Shown here in pieces: positions 16,763 through 26,211 of a DNA stretch of 64,000 bases. The notes under the pieces were generated by a model, which did no database searches, was not told the DNA's origin, and saw only the letters and a program-made list of their open reading frames with translations. The stretch is from assembly GCF_002482385.1 (NCBI RefSeq), contig NZ_DLFW01000041.1, forward strand, positions 109,871 to 173,870, given 5' to 3'. Position numbers and translations under genes: made by a program. The DNA comes from Dysgonomonas sp. UBA7710 (GTDB taxonomy: Bacteria > Bacteroidota > Bacteroidia > Bacteroidales > Dysgonomonadaceae). How positions within the stretch are numbered: position 1 is the first letter of the stretch; each line of letters opens with the position of its first letter.

Positions 16763-19143
16763 TAAAAGTGAAATGAAATATTTCCGATTACCTGTCTTAA
16801 CTTCTGAGGTTCAACAGTGCTCCAGCCCTTCCAATATTTTTTATCGGTTAGGTTATCCACTTTCAAACCAAAACGGAATGCCCCTGTCGCATAAAAAGCG
16901 GTGGCATTCAATATTGTATATGCCGGAATAACGAATCTGCCTGTTTCTGCGGTATTAGTTATTGCATTCTCACTTGCATAATTACCGCCGAATCCGAATC
17001 CAAGACCTTTGGCAACACCATTCTGTATTGTGTAACTTACCCATCCGTTTACTAAGTTTCTGGGGCCTGCGCTTATCTCCCTGCGACCATCAACAGATGG
17101 ACTTGTCTTTTTGTTTACGCTTTCGTTGTAACTGTATCCGGCGATAATACTAAGACCAGCGATAGGATTAACAGTAAAGTCAAACTCCACTCCACGGCTA
17201 TAAACATCTCCGTTCTGAATTGTAAAACCGACTTGATCGGGGTCAGGACGAGTTACGTTAGTCACATATATATCATAATAACTCGCTGTACCTACCAGTT
17301 TTCCATCAAACAATGATGTTTTAATACCTCCCTCTATTTGGTTTGCCTGCTTTGGTTTGAACGTACGGACAGAACCGTCCGGCTGAACCGAAGAACCTAC
17401 ATTCTCAAATCCATTCATATAGTTGGCAAAAATAGAAAGTTTTTCCGGTAATATCTGATAAACGGCCCCAAACTTAGGAGAGAAAGCTGTCTGACTATAA
17501 TCGCCTGATGTTTCCCCGCTACTAACATCATAATAACCTTTGTCGTCAAAATAATCGAGCCGTAAACTCGCCATCAATAGAAGCCGGTCGGTAGCATTCA
17601 ATACATCAGAGAAATATACGCTATATGTATTTGCATTCGAATTCGACTTGGAAGGGGTATTTCCTGATAGTTTGGCATTTACAGCAGCCTCACTCAGATT
17701 TGTATAGTTTGGATCGGCTCCGGTACTACTTATTTTATCAAACAATATATAGTTGCTGCTACCATTCGATTTACTGTTGAAATAATCAAATCCAACCACC
17801 AGGCGGTTTCTCATATTTCCTATTTTGAAATCTCCTATAAAATTTTGCTGGATATCAACTGTTGTTCCTGTTGTATTCTGCGAACCGACATACCTGCTCA
17901 ATGTATCGTCTCTGAGAGGTTGGAGAAACATCACATACGAGTATAAACCTTTCGACTGACGGTTGCTGTACGAAACAGATGTTTGCGACGTCCATTTATC
18001 AGATAATTTATATTCCATCATACCAAACAACTTAGTGGTAGGTGTTTTTATTGTTATGTCATTACTTGTAAATGAACGTTTATAGTCCATTCCCAGTTCA
18101 TCAGGTGTCTTAAATTCCAATTCCCGGCTTCTGTTAAGGAATACCATCAACGGATTTGTACTTTCCGACGTATAAAATTCTGTATTCACGGTAAATGTCA
18201 ATTTATCATTCGCCTTATATAGCAAAGATGGCGCAAGAAATACAGACTTCTTAAAGCCTGCGTCCTGAAAACTGTTTTCTGTCTGATAGGCTGCATTTGT
18301 CCTTAACAACAATTTCTTTTCCTTGTCTATCGGTGTATTTATATCGGCTGCGATCCGGCTTAACCCGTAGCTACCCATGGTATATGATATATCACCGGCA
18401 AAATTCTCAAATGGCCTCTTAGTTACAATATTTATCAATCCGCCAAAAGAAACGAGACTACTTCCAAACAGTGTTCCCGAAGGGCCTTTCAGCACTTCAA
18501 TACGTTCTATATTTGCCGGATCGAGACCTCCGTTTGTTTGTCCACCCAGACCATTTACCATTGTTGGCTGAACAGCGAACCCCCTTATTGTAAAGTAGGC
18601 AGCACCGTCACCACCGCGTCCGGTAGAAGACCAGAGTTTATCAATTCCCGAGCTATTTTTAAGAGCATCGTCAAAATTGACGATTATTTGCTCTTTAATC
18701 AGATCCTTTCCAATTACGGAATATACCTGCGGATTTTCAAGATTCTTGAGCGGGAGTCTGGCTATATACTCAGACTCTTTGTTCGAGAATCTGTTTACAG
18801 CAGCTTCAACAACCACTTCTGTTAATTCATGGGCCTTTTCCGTCAATACAATATTGAACGTATTTTCGCCCCGTTTAAGGTTTACAGCCGATTTATACGG
18901 CTTATGATCCAATGACGAAACAACAAGCATATATTGGCCTATTGGCCCGCTGAAACGGAATTTCCCATTTTCATCACTTAAAGCCCCATAATGGGTACCT
19001 TCAATCGAAACAGATACATTCTCCAAGGGTATCTTATCAGGAGATACAACTGTGCCCGATACAGTAGAACGGGCATTCTGGGCATGTATAGATATACTGG
19101 TTATAAATAGCATAACCATGAAACAAAATCGCAAAGTTTTCAT
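16762..19143 (-). CDS. TonB-dependent siderophore receptor
   Basis: A 793-residue outer-membrane receptor. A signal peptide (ending SIHAQN) is followed by a carboxypeptidase-like beta domain (about 25-105, VSGTVVSPDKIPLENVSVSI). The plug (about 110-245) carries RGFAVQPTMVNGLGG, IERIEVLKGPSGTLFGS and the siderophore-family phrase GGLINIVTKRP. The barrel ends in ISFHF with a terminal aromatic. These features fit the ferric-siderophore receptor family (FhuA/FoxA-like). It is transcribed first, followed by the overlapping PepSY gene, and the pair probably imports and reduces a ferric siderophore. A well-formed promoter lies at 19184-19214, with three GGTAT-containing repeats just upstream of it. 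Confidence 0.92.
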   Translation of the reverse strand: MKTLRFCFMVMLFITSISIHAQNARSTVSGTVVSPDKIPLENVSVSIEGTHYGALSDENGKFRFSGPIGQYMLVVSSLDHKPYKSAVNLKRGENTFNIVLTEKAHELTEVVVEAAVNRFSNKESEYIARLPLKNLENPQVYSVIGKDLIKEQIIVNFDDALKNSSGIDKLWSSTGRGGDGAAYFTIRGFAVQPTMVNGLGGQTNGGLDPANIERIEVLKGPSGTLFGSSLVSFGGLINIVTKRPFENFAGDISYTMGSYGLSRIAADINTPIDKEKKLLLRTNAAYQTENSFQDAGFKKSVFLAPSLLYKANDKLTFTVNTEFYTSESTNPLMVFLNRSRELEFKTPDELGMDYKRSFTSNDITIKTPTTKLFGMMEYKLSDKWTSQTSVSYSNRQSKGLYSYVMFLQPLRDDTLSRYVGSQNTTGTTVDIQQNFIGDFKIGNMRNRLVVGFDYFNSKSNGSSNYILFDKISSTGADPNYTNLSEAAVNAKLSGNTPSKSNSNANTYSVYFSDVLNATDRLLLMASLRLDYFDDKGYYDVSSGETSGDYSQTAFSPKFGAVYQILPEKLSIFANYMNGFENVGSSVQPDGSVRTFKPKQANQIEGGIKTSLFDGKLVGTASYYDIYVTNVTRPDPDQVGFTIQNGDVYSRGVEFDFTVNPIAGLSIIAGYSYNESVNKKTSPSVDGRREISAGPRNLVNGWVSYTIQNGVAKGLGFGFGGNYASENAITNTAETGRFVIPAYTILNATAFYATGAFRFGLKVDNLTDKKYWKGWSTVEPQKLRQVIGNISFHF

Positions 19144-19183
19144 CGCTTTATTTAAAATGTCAATTTGTGAAATAAAATCGACA

Positions 19184-19214
19184 CAAACCTACAATAATGA
19201 CACATTTCGTACAA
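19184..19214 (-). promoter_or_regulatory. Promoter of the siderophore receptor operon
   Basis: On the minus strand TTG (19214-19212), a 20-nt spacer and TAGGTTTG (19191-19184) match the Bacteroidetes consensus. The start codon lies about 35 nt beyond the predicted transcription start. Confidence 0.7.
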
Positions 19215-19234
19215 TCACTATATATGATTATATA

Positions 19235-19268
19235 TATACCATTTGATACCAAATTATAGTGATACCAA
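19235..19268 (-). promoter_or_regulatory. Direct-repeat putative regulator site
   Basis: Two copies of TTGGTATCA (minus strand, 19268-19260 and 19252-19244) are 16 nt apart, and a third partial copy TGGTATA follows at 19241-19235. They sit just upstream of the -33 box, the usual place for an activator. The binding protein is unknown. Confidence 0.4.
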
Positions 19269-19404
19269 AAACAAAAAAATTAAATTAAATGAATAAATGT
19301 AGCAATAACATATATAACAAAGAAAATAGCATACATAATAACAACAAGAACATTAACCTGATTTTAGCCTGTACAAAATCTTTTATTTGTATAATTATTA
19401 TCAA

Positions 19405-21198
19405 TTACGCCCTTACAAATTTAGAGAATGGACGCTCATCTGAAAATAATAAAGCCGTATTTATCAATGCCAGATGTGAATAAGCCTGTGGGAAATTTCC
19501 CAACTGCCTCTTCGTATCAAAATCCAAATCCTCACTGAATAATCCCAAGTGATTTGAATATGTAAGCAATTCATTAAATATCCTCAATGCTTCATCTTTC
19601 TCTCCTGTAACATACAATGCGCGTATCAGCCAGAATGTGCAAATAGTAAAAGAAGAAGATGGTAAACCAAAATCATCCTTATTCTTATAACGGTACATCA
19701 ACCCGTTGTGAAAGAGTTCTTCCTTTATTTTCTTCACGGTTTTGATAAACTTCTCATTATCCGGTTCAATAAATCCGTATTGTTCCATCAACAAAAGGGA
19801 AGAATCTACATCGCAATTATCGTAGGCCTGCGTAAAACTCTGAATCTCCTCACTCCATCCATTTGTCAACACATCGTTTTTTATAAGCTCAGCCTGCTCT
19901 TTCCATTCCGTCTCATACTCATGCATATTCAGGAAGATAGCAATACTGACAGCCCTGTCAAGCGCTACCCAGCACATTACTTTCGAAAATACAAAATGCT
20001 TTTCCGTATTCCGGAATTCCCAGATACTCTGGTCGGTATTCCGCCATTCGATAGTTACCGTTTTAACGATAGTTTTCACGACTTCCCACATCTCCTCAAT
20101 TTCGTCCAAAGTACCCGGAAAATGAATATAATAGTTGTAGATAACATCCATAAGATATCCTAACGAATCGTTTTGCCGCTGATTATAGGCTGCGTTTCCG
20201 ATTCTTACGGGTTGAGAATTCTCATATCCTGACAAATGCTCCAGTATTTCCTCCCGGAGAATACGGTTGCCATCTATCGCGTACATAATCTGGAAAGAAT
20301 CGGATTTGGATTTCAATATTCTTTTTATGAATCCCATAAACCGCTTGGCTGATGCCTGATGCCCCATTTTCAGCAAAGTCTCTATCGACATGGAAGCATC
20401 CCTTATCCAACAAAAGCGATAGTCCCAGTTGCGCACCTCCCCTATCGTTTCGGGCATACTGGTCGTCAGAGCGGCAATTACCGCCCCCGAATCCTGCGTA
20501 GACATCAATTTTAGTATCAACAAACTACGGGATATAACATCATTGTATTGAACAAATTTACGGGACCGGCTATTCCAGTTAAGCCAGTAGACTTTAGTCC
20601 GCTGATATTCGAGATAAACCCGGTCGATATCTATGGAAACAAGCTTCTGACTGTATGATAACATCAGAAACTCCTCTTTTTCGAGTATCATTTCGTCTTC
20701 ATTAAGAATCGTATCAAAATCAATGCTCGAATACAGATACATATTATCCTTGGCATTCTCGCACGAAGATGTTTTTATACAATCCTCAAATTTACGGTGA
20801 ACGGCTGTTTCTTTAGCATAATTCATTACAGGTTCATATTTGACACGGAAACGCGGCTTGCCTGCAATTAAACGGATATACCGGTAAATCTCAGCAGGAT
20901 AAAAGTAATCCATTTGCATAGTCCTGTATCTGGGCATAAAATCAAGGACTTCGAAACTCCCTTCATCTGATACAAATCTGGTACAAAGAATATTAGTACC
21001 TTTCAAATATTGCTGCGAACATTTATAATCTTCCGATACTATGAAAGCAAAACTTCCGCCTGATTTTTCATCCAGAATTTTAGAAAATACCGATGGAGAA
21101 TCAAAATTAGGTACACATAGCCAATCTATGCTCCCGCTTTCAGATACTAATGCCGACGACTTGCAATTCCCTATAACTCCGTAATTTAGATTATGCAT
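19405..21198 (-). CDS. GH15 family glycoside hydrolase (glucoamylase/trehalase-like)
   Basis: A 597-residue cytoplasmic enzyme of the glucoamylase fold. The start at 21198 (MHNLNYGVIGNC) is chosen because the upstream in-frame start would be a TTG and the family N-terminus begins here. The N-terminal beta domain has the typical SIDWLCVPNFDSPSVF. The (alpha/alpha)6 barrel contains WDYRFCWIRDASMSIETL, and the C-terminus has GNFPQAYSHLALINTALL; both are hallmark GH15 motifs. Substrates in the family include maltodextrins, trehalose and other alpha-glucosides. It is divergent from the trehalose synthesis gene 206 nt away, so a trehalose or alpha-glucan turnover role is likely. No signal peptide is present. 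Confidence 0.9.
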   Translation of the reverse strand: MHNLNYGVIGNCKSSALVSESGSIDWLCVPNFDSPSVFSKILDEKSGGSFAFIVSEDYKCSQQYLKGTNILCTRFVSDEGSFEVLDFMPRYRTMQMDYFYPAEIYRYIRLIAGKPRFRVKYEPVMNYAKETAVHRKFEDCIKTSSCENAKDNMYLYSSIDFDTILNEDEMILEKEEFLMLSYSQKLVSIDIDRVYLEYQRTKVYWLNWNSRSRKFVQYNDVISRSLLILKLMSTQDSGAVIAALTTSMPETIGEVRNWDYRFCWIRDASMSIETLLKMGHQASAKRFMGFIKRILKSKSDSFQIMYAIDGNRILREEILEHLSGYENSQPVRIGNAAYNQRQNDSLGYLMDVIYNYYIHFPGTLDEIEEMWEVVKTIVKTVTIEWRNTDQSIWEFRNTEKHFVFSKVMCWVALDRAVSIAIFLNMHEYETEWKEQAELIKNDVLTNGWSEEIQSFTQAYDNCDVDSSLLLMEQYGFIEPDNEKFIKTVKKIKEELFHNGLMYRYKNKDDFGLPSSSFTICTFWLIRALYVTGEKDEALRIFNELLTYSNHLGLFSEDLDFDTKRQLGNFPQAYSHLALINTALLFSDERPFSKFVRA

Positions 21199-21404
21199 GC
21201 TTATATTTTTTTTATTCAATGATTATGACGTTCTTTGCAACACAATATAGCCTTTGATTGAACCAAATACGCTATTTTTCTGTTTTAATTAGTATTAATT
21301 CACATTTTTACTATTATTTATTTCTCTCCTTGTTCTGAAAGAAATACATTGTCTGGAATATCTCTTGGTATTCCGGCAACTTTTAATTATTAAAAATCGA
21401 AAAG

Positions 21405-23591
21405 ATGAAACTTATTATTATATCTAACAGGTTACCACTGAAAATAGTTGAAAAAAATAACATATATAAAGTAATATCCAGTCCGGGAGGATTGTCTACA
21501 GGCCTCGATTCTTTGGAAATGAATATGGAAAAGCACTGGATCGGCTGGCCGGGAATGTACCTCGACGATTGTAAAGAAAAAGAAGTTATAGATCACCAGC
21601 TCGAAGGGCAAAATTTTCATCCGGTCTATTTATCCCCTGAGCAAATTGAAAACTACTACGAGGGGTATAGCAATAGCGTACTTTGGCCACTCTGCCATTA
21701 TTTCTCCAACTATATGCACTACGAAAATAAATACTGGGAGGCTTACAAAGAGGTGAATAATTTATTTTGCGAAGCAGCTCTGGAAATTATAAAACCCGGA
21801 GATATTGTATGGATACAGGATTATCAATTGATGTTATTGCCCAAAATGATCCGGGACAAGATATCCGATATCAGCATCGGATATTTCCATCACATTCCTT
21901 TCCCTTCTTACGAACTGTTTCGTGGTTTGCCCGAAAGGGCTGAAATACTGAACGGACTGCTGGGCGCGGATTTAGTAGCTTTCCATACTCACAGCTATAT
22001 GCGCCACTTCATAAGTGCTGTTTACAGGGTATTGAAGCTGGATTGTAATCTGGATGAAATACAAATGGACAGGCGCGTAGTCGATGTGGATGCTTTCCCT
22101 ATGGGTATCAACTATGATATGTTTCACAGTGCTTTATTAAATCCCGATATAAACAAAAATGCAGAAGAGCTCAGAGCTAGTTTCGGGACGGGTAAGCTAA
22201 TCTTATCTGTAGACAGATTAGATTACAGCAAGGGAATTATGATCCGGCTCAAAAGTTTTGAAGAGTTTCTTGACAATCATCCGGAATATACGGGTAAAGT
22301 CTCATTGGTAATGATTGTAGCCCCTTCCCGCGACAATGTGGATATTTATGCCGATCTAAAGAAGGATATAGATATGAAAGTGGGAGCGATCAACGGGAAG
22401 CATTCAACGATAGACTGGACTCCTGTCTATTATTTTTACCGGGCATTCAATTTCGAGGAATTGGCTGCCCTTTATCATATAGCAGATATAGCTCTGGTAA
22501 CCCCGCTACGGGACGGAATGAATCTGGTTGCCAAAGAATATCTGGCGACCAAAAGAAATGAGCCGGGTGTTCTTATTCTGAGTGAAATGGCAGGTGCTTC
22601 CATAGAATTGTCAGATGCCATTATAGTGAACCCTACAGATACCAAAGAGATCGAAAATGCAATAGTACAAGCCTTGGAGATGCCTGTGGATGAACAATTA
22701 GAAACGATAGCATCCATGCAGGAAATCATATCTGCTCAAACAGTCAATCAATGGGCTAAAGATTTCATAGAAGAACTGACCGACATAAAATCTAAAAACG
22801 ACGCATTGCAACAAAAGATAGTTGAGAAAACGAACTTTGATATTATTAAACAAGCATATGATAAAGCTCAAAACAGGCTGATTATACTTGACTATGACGG
22901 AACATTATCACCATTCAGAAAAGAGCCGATGCAAGCATATCCGACACCCGACCTGCTCAAAATATTGGAAGAATTAAGTACCTACCCGGGAAATCATGTA
23001 GTCATAAGTAGCGGACGCGATAAGAAAACCCTCGAAAAATGGCTTGGACATCTGCCAATAGGACTGGCCGCCGAACATGGCGCCTTTTACCGGGAAAACG
23101 GGATATGGTATCAAACCGCCCAGAAAGTAGAATGGGATGAGGAGATACCAAATATAATCAAACAAACTGTAAAAAGAACTCCACGTTCGAAAATGGAGGT
23201 AAAAGATACAGCACTAGTGTGGCATTACCGGAACGTAGATATCTGGCTTGCCGACCTGCGTGTCACCCAACTTATCAATGCTTTGTTAAACCCTTGCGCC
23301 CGTCATAATTTACAGATAATGAAAGGAAATAAGATAGTAGAAGTAAAATACGGTGATATAAGCAAAGGCTCGGAAGCCAGAAGGCTGATAGAAAAAGGGA
23401 GCTACGATTTCATAATGGCTATAGGAGATGATACTACCGATGAAGAAATGTTTCTGGCATTGCCTCAAAATGCGATAACAATTAAAGTCGGCCAGAGTTC
23501 CAATGCTGCATTATACAATCTGCCGACACAGGAACAAACCGTATTATTTCTGAATAAACTGATGAAGAAAAAAAAGACCGGCTACATTTAA
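21405..23591 (+). CDS. otsAB: Bifunctional trehalose-6-phosphate synthase/phosphatase
   Basis: A fused 728-residue enzyme that makes trehalose from UDP-glucose and glucose-6-phosphate and then removes the phosphate. Residues about 1-470 are the GT20 synthase: SNRLPLKI and SPGGLSTGL at the start, WIQDYQLMLLPKMI, the phosphate-binding FHHIPFPSYELFRGLP, VDRLDYSKGI (about 269) and PLRDGMNLVAKEYLA. Residues about 488-728 are the HAD phosphatase, with LDYDGTLSPF (catalytic Asp about 496), SSGRDKKTL, AAEHGAFYRE and GDDTTDEEMF. All key motifs of both halves are intact. The divergent GH15 partner suggests a paired synthesis/turnover unit, probably for osmotic or stress protection. Confidence 0.95.
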   Translation: MKLIIISNRLPLKIVEKNNIYKVISSPGGLSTGLDSLEMNMEKHWIGWPGMYLDDCKEKEVIDHQLEGQNFHPVYLSPEQIENYYEGYSNSVLWPLCHYFSNYMHYENKYWEAYKEVNNLFCEAALEIIKPGDIVWIQDYQLMLLPKMIRDKISDISIGYFHHIPFPSYELFRGLPERAEILNGLLGADLVAFHTHSYMRHFISAVYRVLKLDCNLDEIQMDRRVVDVDAFPMGINYDMFHSALLNPDINKNAEELRASFGTGKLILSVDRLDYSKGIMIRLKSFEEFLDNHPEYTGKVSLVMIVAPSRDNVDIYADLKKDIDMKVGAINGKHSTIDWTPVYYFYRAFNFEELAALYHIADIALVTPLRDGMNLVAKEYLATKRNEPGVLILSEMAGASIELSDAIIVNPTDTKEIENAIVQALEMPVDEQLETIASMQEIISAQTVNQWAKDFIEELTDIKSKNDALQQKIVEKTNFDIIKQAYDKAQNRLIILDYDGTLSPFRKEPMQAYPTPDLLKILEELSTYPGNHVVISSGRDKKTLEKWLGHLPIGLAAEHGAFYRENGIWYQTAQKVEWDEEIPNIIKQTVKRTPRSKMEVKDTALVWHYRNVDIWLADLRVTQLINALLNPCARHNLQIMKGNKIVEVKYGDISKGSEARRLIEKGSYDFIMAIGDDTTDEEMFLALPQNAITIKVGQSSNAALYNLPTQEQTVLFLNKLMKKKKTGYI

Positions 23592-23637
23592 GTATCCGGC
23601 CCTGATCTTTTGTTTTATCTCCGGATTCCTGTCCGGA
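23580..23637. terminator. Weak convergent terminator region
   Basis: The OtsAB and helicase genes converge here. CCGG half-sites flanking a loop, then CTTTTGTTTT on the plus strand, and a short stem TCCGGA-ttcctg-TCCGGA (23620-23637) could end transcription from either side. The structures are short. Confidence 0.35.
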
Positions 23638-23644
23638 AATCCGT

Positions 23645-24763
23645 TTAAATAGCTACAGGTAATACTTTTCCGGTCAGCTTTTGAATATCTTTAAGCATCG
23701 GCCGTTCATCCTCAGCACAGAATGTCAGGGCCGTGCCACTATGACCGGCCCTCCCTGTACGTCCTATACGGTGCACATAAGTTTCAGGGACATCCGGCAG
23801 ATCATAATTAATAACCAGTTCCAATTGATTGACATCTATTCCGCGGGCGGCAATATCGGTGGCAATAAGTACACGTGTCTTATGCGATTTGAAATTTGCC
23901 AATGCTCTTTGACGGGCATTCTGTGATTTGTTCCCGTGAATGGCTTCACTGCCAATCCCCGCTTTACAAAGTAAACGTGCTATCTTATCGGCTCCGTGCT
24001 TCGTACGGGAAAATACCAGAACCGATTGTTTCTTATCTTTTTTTAGTAAGCTGATAAGCAAATCTTTCTTATCCTGCTTTTCTACAAAGTAAACACTTTG
24101 CTCGATCACATCCACTACAGACGAAACGGGAGCAACTTCCACCCTGACAGGATTCCTTAATATAGAACGCGAAAGTGCAGCTATAGCCGGAGGCATTGTA
24201 GCCGAGAAGAACAGAGTCTGCTTATCCTTTGGCAGTTTGGGCAATAAACGCTTTATATCATGTATAAAGCCCATATCCAGCATCCGGTCAGCTTCATCGA
24301 GTACGAAGTGAGTTATAGCATTCAGGTTTATAAAGCCCTGATTCATTAAGTCCAGTAATCGCCCGGGTGTAGCAACGAGGATGTCGATACCTTTATGCAG
24401 TTCATCTGTCTGAGCCTTTTGCTTCACACCTCCGAATATCACACAATGGCGTAATCCTGTATATAGCGTATATTCCTTGATACAATCGTTAATCTGAATT
24501 GCAAGTTCACGGGTGGGAGTGATAATCAACGCCCTTATTTCTCTTTTTCTCCCGCTTATTTTATTCTGATACAAATGTTGTATAATCGGTATTGAGAATG
24601 CTGCCGTTTTGCCTGTACCGGTTTGTGCCAGTCCAAGCATATCTTGCTTTTTGAGAACTACGGGGATTGCGTCTTGTTGTATCGGGGTCGGATTTGTATA
24701 TCCTTTTTCTTGCAGAGCCCTCAATATCGGCTCTATAATGTCTAATTCTTGAAATGATGTCAT
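23645..24763 (-). CDS. rhlE: DEAD-box ATP-dependent RNA helicase, RhlE-like
   Basis: A 372-residue RNA helicase with every core motif: Q motif (NPTPIQQDAIP), motif I AQTGTGKT, Ia PTRELAIQ, DEAD, SAT, the domain-2 ARGIDV and HRIGRTGRAG. It ends right after the helicase core without the basic tail many RhlE proteins carry. Such enzymes unwind RNA duplexes in ribosome assembly and mRNA decay, often at low temperature. It is single, between the trehalose genes and the DUF4374/TonB receptor pair, and preceded by a 187-nt gap. It is not obviously linked to its neighbours. Confidence 0.93.
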   Translation of the reverse strand: MTSFQELDIIEPILRALQEKGYTNPTPIQQDAIPVVLKKQDMLGLAQTGTGKTAAFSIPIIQHLYQNKISGRKREIRALIITPTRELAIQINDCIKEYTLYTGLRHCVIFGGVKQKAQTDELHKGIDILVATPGRLLDLMNQGFINLNAITHFVLDEADRMLDMGFIHDIKRLLPKLPKDKQTLFFSATMPPAIAALSRSILRNPVRVEVAPVSSVVDVIEQSVYFVEKQDKKDLLISLLKKDKKQSVLVFSRTKHGADKIARLLCKAGIGSEAIHGNKSQNARQRALANFKSHKTRVLIATDIAARGIDVNQLELVINYDLPDVPETYVHRIGRTGRAGHSGTALTFCAEDERPMLKDIQKLTGKVLPVAI

Positions 24764-24889
24764 CTAATATCCAGTCTGCTCTTCCGGCAGTCATCTTTAA
24801 TTTATTAATGTGCAAAATCGTGGAGGAAAATAACCTCAATACGAATTGTTTTGCGCAACAAAGGTAAGACTAATAATCGATTTGACAAC

Positions 24890-24925
24890 ATAAACCTGAT
24901 TTATTCACCGATATCTCAGGTTTAT
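24890..24925 (-). terminator. Terminator-like hairpin after the DUF4374 gene
   Basis: A perfect 10-bp inverted repeat: ATAAACCTGA (24890-24899) and TCAGGTTTAT (24916-24925). It lies about 25 nt beyond the DUF4374 stop. The loop is 16 nt and no long T-run follows. Confidence 0.55.
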
Positions 24926-24950
24926 CCGATCAGAAAGATTAAACAATATC

Positions 24951-26186
24951 TCAATTAAGTTTGAAAAAGCCACCGACAAAATTAGTAGAGACTTTAGCTC
25001 CCCGCTCCGCTGTTGCCGTTTTAGGATCGATACGATAAATATAGACGCCTTCATCCTTTACCTTTACGGGGAAATAAACGTATCCGCCGTCAACCAGGAC
25101 AGAAAAGCGGCGTCCTCCATCCCCGTCATGTACAGGAATCTCCGGTATTTTTTTAAATGACTGGTTGTTCAGATCTATTATATAACATGCCAGCGATTTA
25201 TCTCCCCATCTGTCATTTGCTGTCTGGGGATTAATGGTACTAACCTCAGCGAATACCAGACCGTCGCTAATATACTTTACATGGGCAGGTTTCAAGCCTC
25301 CCGACTTAGTCTCGAAATCGAAAAAATAATCGTCGAACCCGGTCGTGCCTGCCGGTATACGCAAAAATCCGGCTTTTTTCGTACTCTGCGAATATCCGTT
25401 GGCAATGGCAGAATTAGACATGATATACATATCCCCTGATTCGACCTTGAATATACCATTATGCGCATACCACGATCCCGCCGGGCCTGTACGCGTATCT
25501 TTCATCACCTTATCCAATGTCATTTCAGGATAAGAATATACAGCGACATAAGTGGTATCGGTATATTTGGTTTCGTACGTCTTCGGATTCATATGGAAGT
25601 AAGTCATGTAAATCTTATTACCGCTCATACACAAGCCAGTAATGCTCGGCCATTCGAATTGGGAAAGAGGCGCTATCGGAGCAGTCTTGCGACTGGTAAT
25701 AGCAACACTGTTAATATCAACATTATAAAACGTTATATTACTTCCCTCTTCGGCATTACCGGGAATCTCTATTCCCATCATACTATTATTGTCAATCTGT
25801 GTAAATGCACTAAGAGACTGATTGAAGGTGAATTCACCTTTTTCAAGCAAGTAACCGTCCCCACCCCTTACTACTCCGGTAGTATTGGTAACTCCAAGAC
25901 CACCTACACAAAAAATAGTTTGGTTGCCCTGCTCATAATCATGGAATCCGCTTTGCTCTATTCCTTTGCCTACCGCATTGATGTTCCCCAACATAAGGTC
26001 TTCCGCTGTAACGAGATAATAGGCTGTTGTCCCACCGGATGTAATCCCCAGGCTTAGAACATAAGGAGCAAAAGGAATTTCTTCAGTGCCAAATTCATCG
26101 TCATCGCATGAGGAAGCAAATAAGATGATACATCCTACAATTATATATGCTGTAATTTTATTTATATATTTCATGCTCGTTTTCAT
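24951..26186 (-). CDS. DUF4374 surface lipoprotein (XusB-like siderophore binder)
   Basis: A 411-residue lipoprotein with a signal peptide and lipobox FASSC, Cys about residue 27; the ATG at 26174 (MKYINK) is an equally good start. The mature part is rich in beta strands with repeating aromatic and Gly/Asp turns, consistent with a beta-propeller. Relevant phrases include YVLSLGITSGGTTAYYLVTAEDLM at its start, given here in part only to mark the DUF4374 N-terminus. In Bacteroides, a lipoprotein of this kind (XusB) binds foreign siderophores next to a TonB receptor, as I recall. Here it lies 25 nt downstream of a TonB receptor gene and forms a two-gene operon, so a siderophore-capture role is probable. 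Confidence 0.8.
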   Translation of the reverse strand: MKTSMKYINKITAYIIVGCIILFASSCDDDEFGTEEIPFAPYVLSLGITSGGTTAYYLVTAEDLMLGNINAVGKGIEQSGFHDYEQGNQTIFCVGGLGVTNTTGVVRGGDGYLLEKGEFTFNQSLSAFTQIDNNSMMGIEIPGNAEEGSNITFYNVDINSVAITSRKTAPIAPLSQFEWPSITGLCMSGNKIYMTYFHMNPKTYETKYTDTTYVAVYSYPEMTLDKVMKDTRTGPAGSWYAHNGIFKVESGDMYIMSNSAIANGYSQSTKKAGFLRIPAGTTGFDDYFFDFETKSGGLKPAHVKYISDGLVFAEVSTINPQTANDRWGDKSLACYIIDLNNQSFKKIPEIPVHDGDGGRRFSVLVDGGYVYFPVKVKDEGVYIYRIDPKTATAERGAKVSTNFVGGFFKLN

Positions 26187-26211
26187 TAAGTAAATCTGAT
26201 TGTATAGTTTA

